This document shows positions 33,756-43,537 of a stretch of DNA of 64,000 bases, in pieces. The notes under the pieces are model-generated. The model had not been told where the DNA came from. It worked only from the letters and a program-made list of their open reading frames with translations, and did no database searches. The position numbers were made by a program, and so were the translations under genes. The stretch comes from Maribacter algarum (ex Zhang et al. 2020) (GTDB lineage Bacteria; Bacteroidota; Bacteroidia; Flavobacteriales; Flavobacteriaceae), in NCBI RefSeq assembly GCF_005885635.1, contig NZ_VATY01000001.1, forward strand, positions 1,674,001 through 1,738,000. The letters are read 5' to 3'. The stretch's first letter is position 1; each line of letters starts with the position of its first letter.

Positions 33756-34736
33756 ATGAAAATGAAGAATAAGGAGCAGATTGAATCACAGATTTCGAAA
33801 CTTCAAGAGAAATACAAAGATTCAGGACAAGATTTGAGCTCTTACCTTGATGGTCTGCTTTATCAACGTTATCTCACCTATTGGGACTACATCCATTTAG
33901 ATACACTTTTGAGCTTACAGGTTCCGAGAACCTACTTTCCTGATGAGGAGATTTTCATCATGTACCATCAAATTACCGAGCTCTACTTCAAGCTTATTTT
34001 GCACGAGCAGAAACAATTGGTTGATGATAAATCACAAAACGTCGATTTCTTTATCGAAAAAGCACGCCGCATAAATAGTTACTTTCAAGCGTTGATTTCT
34101 TCCTTTAGCATAATGATAAAAGGAATGGAACGCGAGCAGTTTCTGCAATATCGAATGGCATTGCTTCCTGCAAGTGGTTTTCAATCCGCGCAGTATCGAA
34201 TGATCGAGATTTATGCTACATCGATGGAGAACTTGGTGCACCATACAGAACGCGGCCAATTTTCATCCGAAGATAGTATTGAAGAGCTCTACGAGAATAT
34301 ATATTGGAAGAGAGGAGCTACTGATGCCGATACAGGTGAAAAAACCCTGACCTTAAAACAATTCGAATACAGATATACACCTAGATTCATTCGAATAGCA
34401 AAGCAAGTTGAAGGCAGTACTATATGGGATAAATACTTACAATTAACCCAAGAAAAACAAGATAATAAAGCGCTTATAAAAGCGTTAAAGACATTGGATC
34501 TAAATGCGAACGTAAACTGGCCCTTGATGCACTTTGGTTCTGCCCATCGTTATCTTGCTAAAGACAAGAAAAACATCAATGCCACAGGTGGTACAAACTG
34601 GAAAGAATATTTGCCACCCAGTTTTCAAAAAGTCGTGTTTTTTCCAAACCTATATACCAAAGAAGAGTTAAATAATTGGGGTAAAGAGTGGGTAGACCAT
34701 ATCTTTAATCCTGAAAAAGTATCAAAACCAAAATGA
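33756..34736 (+). CDS. kynA: tryptophan 2,3-dioxygenase
   Basis: This 326-residue haem enzyme opens the tryptophan ring to N-formylkynurenine, the first step of the kynurenine pathway. The N-terminal block YLTYWDYIHLDTLLSLQ and FIMYHQITELYFKLILHE (about 72-89, with the active-site His) identify it; QSAQYRMIEI and GGTNWKEYLP match later parts. The C-terminal half is somewhat different from the 280-residue proteobacterial enzymes, as usual for the Bacteroidetes form. Its TGA overlaps the start of the M23 peptidase gene (ATGA). Confidence 0.92.
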   Translation: MKMKNKEQIESQISKLQEKYKDSGQDLSSYLDGLLYQRYLTYWDYIHLDTLLSLQVPRTYFPDEEIFIMYHQITELYFKLILHEQKQLVDDKSQNVDFFIEKARRINSYFQALISSFSIMIKGMEREQFLQYRMALLPASGFQSAQYRMIEIYATSMENLVHHTERGQFSSEDSIEELYENIYWKRGATDADTGEKTLTLKQFEYRYTPRFIRIAKQVEGSTIWDKYLQLTQEKQDNKALIKALKTLDLNANVNWPLMHFGSAHRYLAKDKKNINATGGTNWKEYLPPSFQKVVFFPNLYTKEELNNWGKEWVDHIFNPEKVSKPK

Positions 34737-36028
34737 AAAAATTCTGGGGCATTCTTTTATTCTCAATCCTACTATTTTCTTGTAAAGAAGAAAATGAGGT
34801 TAAAAATGAAGACGCCGAAAAAGAAGTAGCAACAATTCCTGTTATGGAGAAGCCAGTTACAAAGTTTGGCTTTAATCTAGATGAGTTTACTGTAAAATAC
34901 GATACCATCAGAAATGGAGATAGCTTTGGGGAGCTAATGACAGCTCATAAAGTAGATTATCCAAAGATTGCTAAATTATCATTGGAGTTCAAAGACACTT
35001 TTGATGTTCGAAGAATACGTGTGGGAAAGCCTTATACGATTTTAACATCAAAAGATACTACTGAGACCGCGCAGGTTTTTATTTATGAAAACGACAGAAT
35101 CAACTATACCGTTGTAGACTTTAGAGATAGTGTTTCGGCCTATACAGATAAGAAAGAAGTAAAATACGTAGAACGTGAAGCTTCAGGAATAATTGAACAA
35201 GGCTCTTCAATTTCCCAGGTTATTCAGGAACAAGGCATAGATTATAGTGTTACCCATAATCTAGCAGATGTTTATGCTTGGACGATTGATTTCTTTAAGT
35301 TAGAAGCAGGTGATAAGTTTAAGGTAATCTACAAGGAAAAGTATATCAATGATTCAATTTATGCCGGAGCTGAGCCGATAGAAGCTGCATATTTTGAGCA
35401 TCGAGGGAAACCAATTTATGCATTTGCCTATGAGAACGATTCTCTTAAAAGTATTGTTGATTACTTTGATGAAGAAGCTAATAATCTTCGCCGTACCTTC
35501 TTAAGGGCACCCTTAAAATTTGGGCGTATATCATCTGTTTATAATCTTAAGAGAAGAATAAGATATTACGGAAATAGGATTCGACCTCATAGAGGTACCG
35601 ACTATGCAGCTCCTAGAGGTACTCCTATTTTGGCAACTGCCGATGGTACAGTTACAGAATCTACGCGAAGAGGAGGTAATGGTAAATATGTAAAAATTCG
35701 CCACAATGGAAAGTATAGTACCCAGTATCTGCATATGAGCAAGCAAAATGTGAAAAGGGGCGAGTTTGTTCGGCAAGGTGATGTCATCGGGTGGATTGGT
35801 ATGACTGGAAATACAAGTGGTCCACATGTTTGTTATCGTTTCTGGAGGAATGGCAGGCAGGTAGATCCAAGAAAAGAGGAACTTCCAAAAGCCGAACCTC
35901 TAGCCGAAAGTCTGCAACCCGAGTACTTTGCCTTTATCGAGCCTATTAAAGACCAGCTAGATTGTATGCTTTATCCTGAAAAACCGGTTGAGGAGGAAGA
36001 GGAAGATCTGGTTACTTTAAATCAGTAA
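34733..36028 (+). CDS. M23-family peptidoglycan peptidase, lipoprotein
   Basis: This 431-residue lipoprotein (lipobox FSC, Cys17) ends in a LytM/M23 domain (about 280-380). The zinc ligands His286 and Asp290 in HRGTD and an active-site His334 in YLHMS are present. The usual HLH motif is His365-Val-Cys367, so a cysteine takes the place of the third zinc ligand. The middle region resembles the opacity-associated/LysM-like part of MepM-type endopeptidases. It overlaps the tryptophan dioxygenase stop by four bases. Confidence 0.9.
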   Translation: MKKFWGILLFSILLFSCKEENEVKNEDAEKEVATIPVMEKPVTKFGFNLDEFTVKYDTIRNGDSFGELMTAHKVDYPKIAKLSLEFKDTFDVRRIRVGKPYTILTSKDTTETAQVFIYENDRINYTVVDFRDSVSAYTDKKEVKYVEREASGIIEQGSSISQVIQEQGIDYSVTHNLADVYAWTIDFFKLEAGDKFKVIYKEKYINDSIYAGAEPIEAAYFEHRGKPIYAFAYENDSLKSIVDYFDEEANNLRRTFLRAPLKFGRISSVYNLKRRIRYYGNRIRPHRGTDYAAPRGTPILATADGTVTESTRRGGNGKYVKIRHNGKYSTQYLHMSKQNVKRGEFVRQGDVIGWIGMTGNTSGPHVCYRFWRNGRQVDPRKEELPKAEPLAESLQPEYFAFIEPIKDQLDCMLYPEKPVEEEEEDLVTLNQ

Positions 36029-36073
36029 TATATTAGGATTGGTTAGCAATTCAGAAGTTTCGGTATTATAACT

Positions 36074-36081
36074 TATTTTTG
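36074..36081 (+). promoter_or_regulatory. Bacteroidetes -7 box for pgi
   Basis: TATTTTTG matches TAnnTTTG and lies 60 bases upstream of the pgi ATG. Confidence 0.5.
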
Positions 36082-36141
36082 CGTCTTCGTACTTCATAAC
36101 TTGATGAGGAAAACAGAAGCCGTAAATCTTAAATACCTGAA

Positions 36142-37779
36142 ATGTCATTACCCAACTTTAACCCTACTACTACTAAAGCCTGGAAAAATCTAGAGAGTCA
36201 CTTTAATAACTCTAAAGAAGACCATATAAAGAACCTTTTTAGCGAAAATGCCAATCGGGCAACTGATTTTTCCATTACATGGAACGATTTTCTTGTAGAC
36301 TTTTCTAAGAATAGAATCACCGACGAAACCATGCAGTTGTTGTTGCAATTAGCAAATGAGGTAAAACTTAATGATGCTATCAACAGTTACTTTAAAGGAG
36401 ATGCTATAAATGAGACCGAAAGTCGTGCAGTTCTTCATACTGCGCTGCGGGCAAAGGAATCTGATATAATCAAAGTTGATGGTGAAAATGTCGTTCCTGA
36501 GGTATTCGAAGTTAAGCAGCACATCAAAAAATTTACAGATTCCATAATTTCTGGGGAAAGTAAAGGATATACAGGAAAATCTTTTACCGATGTGGTGAAC
36601 ATAGGAATAGGCGGTTCAGATTTGGGTCCGGCAATGGTTACCGAAGCCCTGAAATTTTATAAGAATCACTTAAAAGTACATTTTGTAAGCAATGTGGACG
36701 GAGATCATGTACAAGAGGTTTTAAAAGAATTGAATCCTGAGACAACATTATTCGTTGTGGTTTCAAAGACCTTTACAACTCAAGAAACCTTAAGCAATGC
36801 AACCACCATAAAGGAATGGTTTTTAAGAAGTGGAAGCCAGATGGATGTAGCGAAACATTTTGCTGCGGTTTCCACGAATGCTAAGAAAATAGCAGAATTC
36901 GGAATTGCCAAAGAAAATGTTTTCCCGATGTGGGACTGGGTCGGAGGCCGATTCTCACTTTGGAGTGCTGTTGGTCTATCCATAGCTTTGGCCGTAGGTT
37001 TTGAAAATTTCGATGCTTTGCTTAAAGGGGCAAACGAAATGGATGAACATTTTAAGAACGAAGATTTTGATAAAAACATCCCTGTTGTATTAGCCTTATT
37101 AAGCATTTGGTATAATAACTTTTATGGCGCCGAGACAGAAGCGGTAATTCCATATACGCAATATTTAAGCAGATTTTCAGCATACCTGCAACAGGGTATT
37201 ATGGAAAGTAATGGTAAAAGTGTGGATAGAGGTGGAAATCACGTTAACTACGAAACTGGTACTATTATCTGGGGTGAACCGGGTACCAATTCTCAACATG
37301 CTTTCTTTCAATTGATACATCAGGGAACAAAGTTAATTCCAGCAGATTTTATTGGCTTTAAGAAATCCCTTTATGGAAATACCGACCATCACAACAAATT
37401 GATGGCAAACTTCTTTGCGCAAACAGAAGCCCTAATGAATGGTAAAACAGGAGAAGAGGTAAGAGTTGAACTGGAAGCAAAGAATATGGCTGAAAGTGAA
37501 ATTCAAAAACTACTTCCTTTTAAAGTATTTGAAGGTAATAATCCAACAAATACAATTCTTATTGATAAGCTCACCCCCAGAAGTTTAGGTGCTTTAATAG
37601 CACTTTACGAACATAAGATTTTCGTTCAAGGAGTACTGTGGAATATCTTTAGCTATGACCAATGGGGCGTTGAGTTAGGTAAACAACTAGCGGGAACCAC
37701 CTTGAGTGACATAGAAAGCTCAGAAATCAGCAAACACGACAGTTCTACAATGCAACTTCTGCAATCTTTTAAGGGCTAA
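36142..37779 (+). CDS. pgi: glucose-6-phosphate isomerase
   Basis: This 545-residue enzyme interconverts glucose-6-phosphate and fructose-6-phosphate. It has the phosphosugar-binding [17 protein letters not shown] (about 155-171), [14 protein letters not shown] (about 209-222), the signature [16 protein letters not shown] (about 265-280) and GVELGKQL near the C-terminus. The length is that of the standard bacterial/eukaryotic form. It is transcribed alone, and no clear terminator follows. Confidence 0.97.
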   Translation: MSLPNFNPTTTKAWKNLESHFNNSKEDHIKNLFSENANRATDFSITWNDFLVDFSKNRITDETMQLLLQLANEVKLNDAINSYFKGDAINETESRAVLHTALRAKESDIIKVDGENVVPEVFEVKQHIKKFTDSIISGESKGYTGKSFTDVVNIGIGGSDLGPAMVTEALKFYKNHLKVHFVSNVDGDHVQEVLKELNPETTLFVVVSKTFTTQETLSNATTIKEWFLRSGSQMDVAKHFAAVSTNAKKIAEFGIAKENVFPMWDWVGGRFSLWSAVGLSIALAVGFENFDALLKGANEMDEHFKNEDFDKNIPVVLALLSIWYNNFYGAETEAVIPYTQYLSRFSAYLQQGIMESNGKSVDRGGNHVNYETGTIIWGEPGTNSQHAFFQLIHQGTKLIPADFIGFKKSLYGNTDHHNKLMANFFAQTEALMNGKTGEEVRVELEAKNMAESEIQKLLPFKVFEGNNPTNTILIDKLTPRSLGALIALYEHKIFVQGVLWNIFSYDQWGVELGKQLAGTTLSDIESSEISKHDSSTMQLLQSFKG

Positions 37780-37853
37780 ATCGAGATTTCATTAATTCTT
37801 GATAAAGTCTAATAACTTCGTTCGATTTATAACGGACAATGCTAAAATTGTGT

Positions 37854-37861
37854 TAAATTTG
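37854..37861 (+). promoter_or_regulatory. Bacteroidetes -7 box for the 904-residue TonB receptor
   Basis: TAAATTTG matches TAnnTTTG and is 91 bases upstream of the receptor start, giving a leader of about 85 bases. A second, weaker box CACTTTTG is nearer the gene (37911-37918). Confidence 0.4.
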
Positions 37862-37952
37862 CATGCTACAAAATTAACACTAGCTTAATGTCGGTGTAAA
37901 AGAAAAGCCACACTTTTGCAGCAAAATTGAACACTAAATAAACACGAGACAG

Positions 37953-40667
37953 ATGAAACAAAAGTACTTCGCAATGGTTGCGTTTTTCATGACCGCCATT
38001 GCATTTTCCCAAGGAACAATTACTGGTACAGTATTAGACGGTGACTCAGGCGATCCTCTACCAGGAGCAAGTGTCGTAGTAGAAGGAACAACAAATGGAA
38101 CTTCTACCGATTTTGATGGAAACTTCACAATTGAAGTTGCAGAAAGCACTGGAAATTTAGTGGTTTCTTACATCGGTTATTTGAACATGAAAGTGCCATT
38201 TACCAGTGCAGGTTCAATAGGTCAAATTACCTTACAGTCCGATGCTGAAGAATTAGAAGGGGTAATTGTAACTGGTGTTCAAGATATCGCCAAAGATCGT
38301 AAAACGCCTGTTGCAGTATCTACAATTAAGGCTGCAGAGATTCAGGAAAAATTGGGCTCGCAAGAGCTTCCTGAGATACTTAATACTACCCCGTCGATTT
38401 ACGCCACTAAGTCAGGTGGTGGTTTTGGTGATGGGCGAGTAAATATTCGTGGTTTTGACACGAACAACTCTGCGGTAATGATTAACGGTGTTCCGGTAAA
38501 TGATATGGAGAATGGTCGTGTTTTCTGGAGTAACTGGGCCGGACTTTCAGACGTTACATCGGCAATTCAAGTACAAAGAGGTTTAGGTTCTTCTAAACTT
38601 GCAGTATCTTCTGTCGGGGGTACTATAAATGTAGTTACAAAGACATCTCAGAATCCTCAAGGAGGTTCAATCGGTGCCACAGTTGGTAATGATGGCTATG
38701 TAAAAACATTGGCTTCTTACTCTTCTGGAATATTAGATAATGGTTTTTCTACCTCTTTGCTTTTAAGTAGAACTGGGGGTAATATGTACGCTGATGGCAC
38801 GAATTTCGAAGGATACAACTTCTTTTTAGGCCTTGGGTATACCAGTGGAGATCATAATCTAGAATTTATGGTAACAGGAGCACCACAATGGCACCATCAA
38901 AGGAGTAGAGCCGTATCCATAGAAAATCAAATTCAATTTGGCGATGGAGATGGTGAACCAAACAGAAGATACAATGAAGACTGGGGTTTCCTTAATGGTG
39001 AGGAGTTTAGTTTTAGAAGAAATTTCTACCATAAGCCAGTTATAAGTTTGAGTTGGACGTGGGATGTTGGTAGTAAAACTACTTTACAAACCAATGCTTA
39101 TGCCTCATTTGGTCGTGGTGGTGGTACCGGTGAAATCGGTGAGATTGGTGGAAGAAGGCAATTTGCCTTGCCCAGAACTGCTGACGGTTTAATACGAGTT
39201 GATGATATTGTTGCTTATAATAGTGGTCAGACCATAGCAGATTTCAATAGTGGCAATCCAAGAGAGCAGATAAATGGTCTTTTCGTGAATAATAGTGATT
39301 TGAATGACAATGAGTTGAATACTAATGGTATCTCGAGAAGGGCTTCAGTAAACTCGCATAACTGGTATGGACTGCTGGCGAACCTCAATAATCGAATAAG
39401 TGAAAAGTTAACTATCGATTTTGGAGTTGACATAAGACAATACACAGGGTATCACTATCGTAGAGTTGATAACCTTTTAGGAGGGGATGTATATCAACAA
39501 ACCGATAATCGCAACAATGTACCCAATCCATTATTCAGTGAAACTTATGAATCAAATCAACCTTGGTGGGTTTTCGGAAATATTGACGATGAAGAAAAGA
39601 TTGATTATTACAATATAGGTTTCGTTAGATGGTTAGGCTTGTTCGGTCAAGTGGAGTATAACTTTACTGAAGATATTACTGGTTTTCTACAAGGAGCATT
39701 GTCAAATCAAGGTTTTGCTAGGGAAGAATTATTTGGAGTAACACCTCCGGAAAAGACAGACTTTGAAAACATCTTAGGAGGAAATATAAAAGGTGGTTTG
39801 AACTGGAATATCGATGAGCATCACAACCTTTTTGCAAATGGCGGTTATTATGAAAAACAACCTTTGTTTGACGCGGTTTACTTAAACTTTGGCAACAATT
39901 TGAACCCAAACTTAACCAATGAGAAAATAGTTGGTTTAGAGATAGGTTATGGATACAGAAGCTCAAATTTCAGGGCTAATGTAAACTTGTATAGAACTAG
40001 TTGGAAAGATAGATTTGATACCGTAGGAGCAACTTTTAATTTTGGGGAGCCTGATGAGGTGCGAGGAAATGCAAACCTTTTGGGTATTACCCAGGTGCAT
40101 TCAGGTCTTGAAATTGACGCAAGATTTCAGGCCAGCGATAAATTGGCTTTCACAGGTATGATTTCTATTGGTAACTGGGAGTATCAAGATGATGTTACTG
40201 CAACCTTTTTTGATAATGATCAGGCACCAATCGTTATCGATGGAGTAGAACAAACTCAAACTTTGAGTCTAGATGGTGTAAAGGTTGGCGATGCTGCTCA
40301 GTTTACTGCCTACATTGGTGCAGATTACAATATTCTCGATAATCTGAGCATTGATGCAGGATACCGTTTTGCAGATAATCTATATGCAGATTTCGACATC
40401 ACACGTATCGATGAAAATGGTTCGTTACAGTTACCATCTTTTGGTTTAGCTGATGCTGGTATTTCATTCGGATTACCAATTGGAGAATCAAGATTGAATC
40501 TTAGATTGAACGTAAATAACGTATTCGATACTACGTACATCGCAGAATCAGATACGAACGATTTCGTTGAAGCCGGTGATGAAACTTACGATGGCATCAA
40601 TGTGAGCAACAGAGTATTCTTTGGTTTTGGAAGAACTTGGAACGCAAGTGTTCGATTTAACTTCTAA
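37953..40667 (+). CDS. TonB-dependent receptor with carboxypeptidase-regulatory-like domain
   Basis: This 904-residue outer-membrane receptor has a signal peptide ending FSQG, a CarboxypepD_reg-like domain (about 22-100, with GTVLDGDSGDPLPGASVVV), a plug (VNIRGFDTNNSAVMINGVPVNDMENG and RGLGSSKLAVSSVGGTINVVTK) and a barrel to the terminal Phe (NASVRFNF). No SusD partner is adjacent, so it is not a classical SusCD pair. The leader and strong terminator (40691-40718) indicate a single-gene unit. The substrate is unknown. Confidence 0.92.
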   Translation: MKQKYFAMVAFFMTAIAFSQGTITGTVLDGDSGDPLPGASVVVEGTTNGTSTDFDGNFTIEVAESTGNLVVSYIGYLNMKVPFTSAGSIGQITLQSDAEELEGVIVTGVQDIAKDRKTPVAVSTIKAAEIQEKLGSQELPEILNTTPSIYATKSGGGFGDGRVNIRGFDTNNSAVMINGVPVNDMENGRVFWSNWAGLSDVTSAIQVQRGLGSSKLAVSSVGGTINVVTKTSQNPQGGSIGATVGNDGYVKTLASYSSGILDNGFSTSLLLSRTGGNMYADGTNFEGYNFFLGLGYTSGDHNLEFMVTGAPQWHHQRSRAVSIENQIQFGDGDGEPNRRYNEDWGFLNGEEFSFRRNFYHKPVISLSWTWDVGSKTTLQTNAYASFGRGGGTGEIGEIGGRRQFALPRTADGLIRVDDIVAYNSGQTIADFNSGNPREQINGLFVNNSDLNDNELNTNGISRRASVNSHNWYGLLANLNNRISEKLTIDFGVDIRQYTGYHYRRVDNLLGGDVYQQTDNRNNVPNPLFSETYESNQPWWVFGNIDDEEKIDYYNIGFVRWLGLFGQVEYNFTEDITGFLQGALSNQGFAREELFGVTPPEKTDFENILGGNIKGGLNWNIDEHHNLFANGGYYEKQPLFDAVYLNFGNNLNPNLTNEKIVGLEIGYGYRSSNFRANVNLYRTSWKDRFDTVGATFNFGEPDEVRGNANLLGITQVHSGLEIDARFQASDKLAFTGMISIGNWEYQDDVTATFFDNDQAPIVIDGVEQTQTLSLDGVKVGDAAQFTAYIGADYNILDNLSIDAGYRFADNLYADFDITRIDENGSLQLPSFGLADAGISFGLPIGESRLNLRLNVNNVFDTTYIAESDTNDFVEAGDETYDGINVSNRVFFGFGRTWNASVRFNF

Positions 40668-40690
40668 TCAAACAAATGCTTTATTTCATA

Positions 40691-40718
40691 AAAACCCTGC
40701 TTTTAGCAGGGTTTTTTT
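40691..40718 (+). terminator. intrinsic terminator of the TonB receptor gene
   Basis: AAAACCCTGC pairs with GCAGGGTTTT around TTTTA, and a run of T follows. It is 24 bases after the receptor stop. Confidence 0.88.
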
Positions 40719-40761
40719 ATGCCCAAAATTCAGTACTTTTAAATACTAAATAATTTATACC

Positions 40762-41202
40762 ATGTACGAAACTATTCAAGTCATACATTCTTATATCGCT
40801 TATGCCGCATTGGCAATATTGATTTTAGCAGTAATCAATGCCGTATCGGGATTGGTAGGCAACAAAATGTTTACGCCTGAGAAAGATTTTCGCCTCAGTC
40901 TCTTTGCTCTAATTTTGTCTCATATTATGCTGGTGATAGGTCTGATATTATTTTTTGTCTCTCCTAGTGGATTGAATGCCATCCAAGAGTTAGGCATGGG
41001 AGGTATGAACTCTGAATCACGTTTACTAGCTGTAGAGCATCCGTTTACAAATATTCTGGCCATTATTTTAATAACAGTTGGATGGTCACGTCATAAGAAA
41101 TTTATGGAAGGCAAGAAGAAATTCAAAAGTATCGCCATTTTCTATGGACTGGGATTGTTATTAATTCTTAGCCGAATTCCATATGGCCAATGGTTCAACT
41201 AA
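40762..41202 (+). CDS. small four-helix membrane protein, cytochrome-b-like
   Basis: This 146-residue integral membrane protein has four predicted helices at about 8-32, 46-66, 88-105 and 122-140. Histidines lie in or near the helices (His9, His54, His94 and His107), which is why related proteins are sometimes named cytochrome b, but a haem site cannot be proved by eye. The sequence is well conserved in style with small Bacteroidetes membrane proteins. It starts 12 bases before the DUF1080 gene end-to-start gap and is probably co-transcribed with it. Confidence 0.7.
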   Translation: MYETIQVIHSYIAYAALAILILAVINAVSGLVGNKMFTPEKDFRLSLFALILSHIMLVIGLILFFVSPSGLNAIQELGMGGMNSESRLLAVEHPFTNILAIILITVGWSRHKKFMEGKKKFKSIAIFYGLGLLLILSRIPYGQWFN

Positions 41203-41214
41203 TACTATCAAGAA

Positions 41215-41802
41215 ATGAAAAAATTATTATTACTTGCAACACTACTATTCGCGATAAGTCTATCGGCTCAAAAATCCCTTTTTAACGGCGAAAACTTAGA
41301 TGGCTGGACAATCTACGGCACGGAAAAATGGTATGTAGAAGACGGACTTTTAGTTTGTGAAAGCGGACCTGATAAAGGATACGGTTATTTAGGAACAAAT
41401 GATCATTATAAAAATTTCGAACTGAGCGTTGATTTCAAACAAGAAGCCAACGGCAATAGTGGCATATTCATTAGATCAACAATTGATGGTACCAAAATAA
41501 GCGGTTGGCAGGTTGAAGTAGCACCTCCCGGTAACGATTCAGGAGGAGTATATGAATCTTACGGTCGTGGTTGGTTGATAAAACCAGATCCTGAAAAAGA
41601 CAAAGCCTTAAAAATGGGCGAATGGAATACAATGAAAATTCGTGTTAATGGCGATACGATAACTTCATGGTTAAATGGTACCGAAATGATTACTCTTACC
41701 GATGAAAAGATCGGCGCAGGCGAAGGTTCTGTAGCACTTCAAATACATGATGGGGGAGGTATTAAGGTTAGGTGGCGTAATCTGCAAATAACGGAGCTTT
41801 AA
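41215..41802 (+). CDS. secreted DUF1080 (3-keto-disaccharide hydrolase-type) protein
   Basis: This 195-residue protein has a signal peptide ending LSAQ and one DUF1080 domain, a lectin-like jelly roll. The family pattern is clear: LFNGENLDGWTIYG, WYVEDGLLVCE, FELSVDFKQEANGNSGIFIRS, WNTMKIRVNGDTITSWLNG and GSVALQIHDGGGIKVRWRNLQI. Members act on or bind glycans, including 3-keto-glycosides. It follows the small membrane protein gene after 12 bases and is convergent with the next lipoprotein gene. Confidence 0.9.
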   Translation: MKKLLLLATLLFAISLSAQKSLFNGENLDGWTIYGTEKWYVEDGLLVCESGPDKGYGYLGTNDHYKNFELSVDFKQEANGNSGIFIRSTIDGTKISGWQVEVAPPGNDSGGVYESYGRGWLIKPDPEKDKALKMGEWNTMKIRVNGDTITSWLNGTEMITLTDEKIGAGEGSVALQIHDGGGIKVRWRNLQITEL

Positions 41803-41831
41803 ACTTCAAATAGTTAGTTTTTTAACCAGTT

Positions 41832-42344
41832 TTAATTCGTGTCTTTTACAACAGTTATTGGTATTACTGATATTAGATTAGGGGAAACTTGCTCCACTTT
41901 GGTAGTATCCACGGCAATTTGATTATAGCTTACTGAATTAAGCACAATTTTTTCTCCACAAAAAAGGCCGCTATCACTTCTTGACCTTACTTCTAGAAAA
42001 GAGATATTATAATCGAGTGTGTCGGTTTCACTTTCAGATAAATGAATTAGATACCGGTTGTCTCCCGCACTACCAGCGGGGTATAGTCTAATGAATTTTT
42101 CGTCAGATTCGCCTAAGCCGTCGTTCCAATATGACCCATTAAGTTGAAGCCTAAATTGATCGTCTGCGTAAGAACCATTTTCAATTAGGTTGGTTCCATT
42201 TTCATCTACCAGTTCAATAAGAAATACTGTAGATGGTGCAAAATCAACAATACCAACACAAGCTTCCTCTTCTTCTATTACACGGTCATCATTGTTGCAA
42301 GAGAAAAGAGTATATAGTACCAGTAAGGTAAAAATAGCCTTCAT
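41832..42344 (-). CDS. lipoprotein of unknown function
   Basis: This 170-residue protein starts MKAIFTLLVLYTLFSC with the lipid Cys at 16; an upstream ATG at 42368 only lengthens the signal region and is not preferred. Residues 18-160 are beta-rich with no motif that I recognise; an acidic stretch follows the Cys. It lies after the EEP nuclease gene on the same strand (44 bases) and may belong to that transcript. No function is proposed. Confidence 0.75.
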   Translation of the reverse strand: MKAIFTLLVLYTLFSCNNDDRVIEEEEACVGIVDFAPSTVFLIELVDENGTNLIENGSYADDQFRLQLNGSYWNDGLGESDEKFIRLYPAGSAGDNRYLIHLSESETDTLDYNISFLEVRSRSDSGLFCGEKIVLNSVSYNQIAVDTTKVEQVSPNLISVIPITVVKDTN

Positions 42345-42387
42345 AATGTTTTTAATAGTAAGATACATTTTTGATATAAGGTTGCTT

Positions 42388-43443
42388 TTAAGATGCTTTT
42401 CTTATTAAATATATAAAAACAGGAAAATGGTCTGAATACCCGCCAATATAAATCCCGCCAGTATAGGTGCGTAACGGATACCCTTTATACCTTCCGCGAG
42501 GGTCTAAGAGATATGAGGGGATAAAAACACTAGCCTTCCAAAAGCTATAACTATCTTTTGTTTCATTGATTAAATTACTGGTGAAAAACATTTGGTCGAA
42601 AAGATTCCATTTATCACGATAAGCCAAAGAGCCTACTCCTTTTCTAAAGAGTTTTTCAAATGGATTGAACAAATCTGTTGGTTCCAAATTCTTTTTCTTT
42701 CCTTTTGTTTTCAATACTTTTTTCAAACTCTCATCTATGGGGTCGTCATTAAGGTCACCCATGCTGATTATTTTTGAATCGATATCTAAACGCTGAATTG
42801 AATCGATGATTCTTTTATTCAGTTTGGCTGCTGCTATGCGGTTGGGTTTACTTCGAGCTTCACCTCCACTTCTTGAGGGCCAATGGTTAACAATGAAATG
42901 AAACTTTTCATTATCTAAATAGCCACTCACTACAAGTTGGTCACGGGTATAATCGCGAAAACCTTCTGCATCATTAAGCAAAAGACGATGACTTTTAAAA
43001 GTATTTACAATAAAAGATTTCTTTTTATAGAGTAAAGCTACATCGATGCCTCTTTCGTCCGGTGAATCAAGATGAACTATTCCATATTCTTTGTCGCTCA
43101 GGTTTTCATGATTCACCAAATCCTCAAGAACACTTTTATTTTCAATTTCACAGATGCCGATAATATCTGGGGAAGTTTTGGTGATTTTTGATCCAATTTC
43201 AGAGAGCACTTGCGAAATGTTTTTAATCTTCTGCTGATAGCGTTCCAGAGTCCAATTGTCTTTGCCTTTGGGAGTACGTTCATCGTCATAGGTTAAGGAA
43301 TCATTTTCCGTATCAAAAAGGTTTTCAATATTATAAAAGGCTATGGTTTTGACCTCGTAAGTTGAATCCTCTTGGGCATATACTTCAAAAGAGCAAGCTA
43401 TGAACAAAAGAAATATAAGCAATTCACTTTTAGACGAATCCAT
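42388..43443 (-). CDS. secreted endonuclease/exonuclease/phosphatase (EEP) family nuclease
   Basis: This 351-residue protein has a signal peptide (FLLFIACSFEVYAQ) and an EEP domain. Active-site blocks are AFYNIENLFD (near 32-41), IIGICEIENKSVLEDL (Glu), FIVNHWPSRSGG (His), MGDLNDDPID (Asp-Asn-Asp) and the terminal GYSDHFPVFI (Asp-His). This order matches the nuclease part of extracellular nucleases such as ExeM/NucH, and secretion agrees. It is divergent from a TonB receptor gene across only 94 bases. Confidence 0.88.
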   Translation of the reverse strand: MDSSKSELLIFLLFIACSFEVYAQEDSTYEVKTIAFYNIENLFDTENDSLTYDDERTPKGKDNWTLERYQQKIKNISQVLSEIGSKITKTSPDIIGICEIENKSVLEDLVNHENLSDKEYGIVHLDSPDERGIDVALLYKKKSFIVNTFKSHRLLLNDAEGFRDYTRDQLVVSGYLDNEKFHFIVNHWPSRSGGEARSKPNRIAAAKLNKRIIDSIQRLDIDSKIISMGDLNDDPIDESLKKVLKTKGKKKNLEPTDLFNPFEKLFRKGVGSLAYRDKWNLFDQMFFTSNLINETKDSYSFWKASVFIPSYLLDPRGRYKGYPLRTYTGGIYIGGYSDHFPVFIYLIRKAS

Positions 43444-43537
43444 AGAACTAAATATATTTAAAATAAAGAAAATTCCTACATTTTTATTTACTTTTTAATA
43501 TATTGTTATCCTGCTTTTAGAAATTCAACCAACTCAA

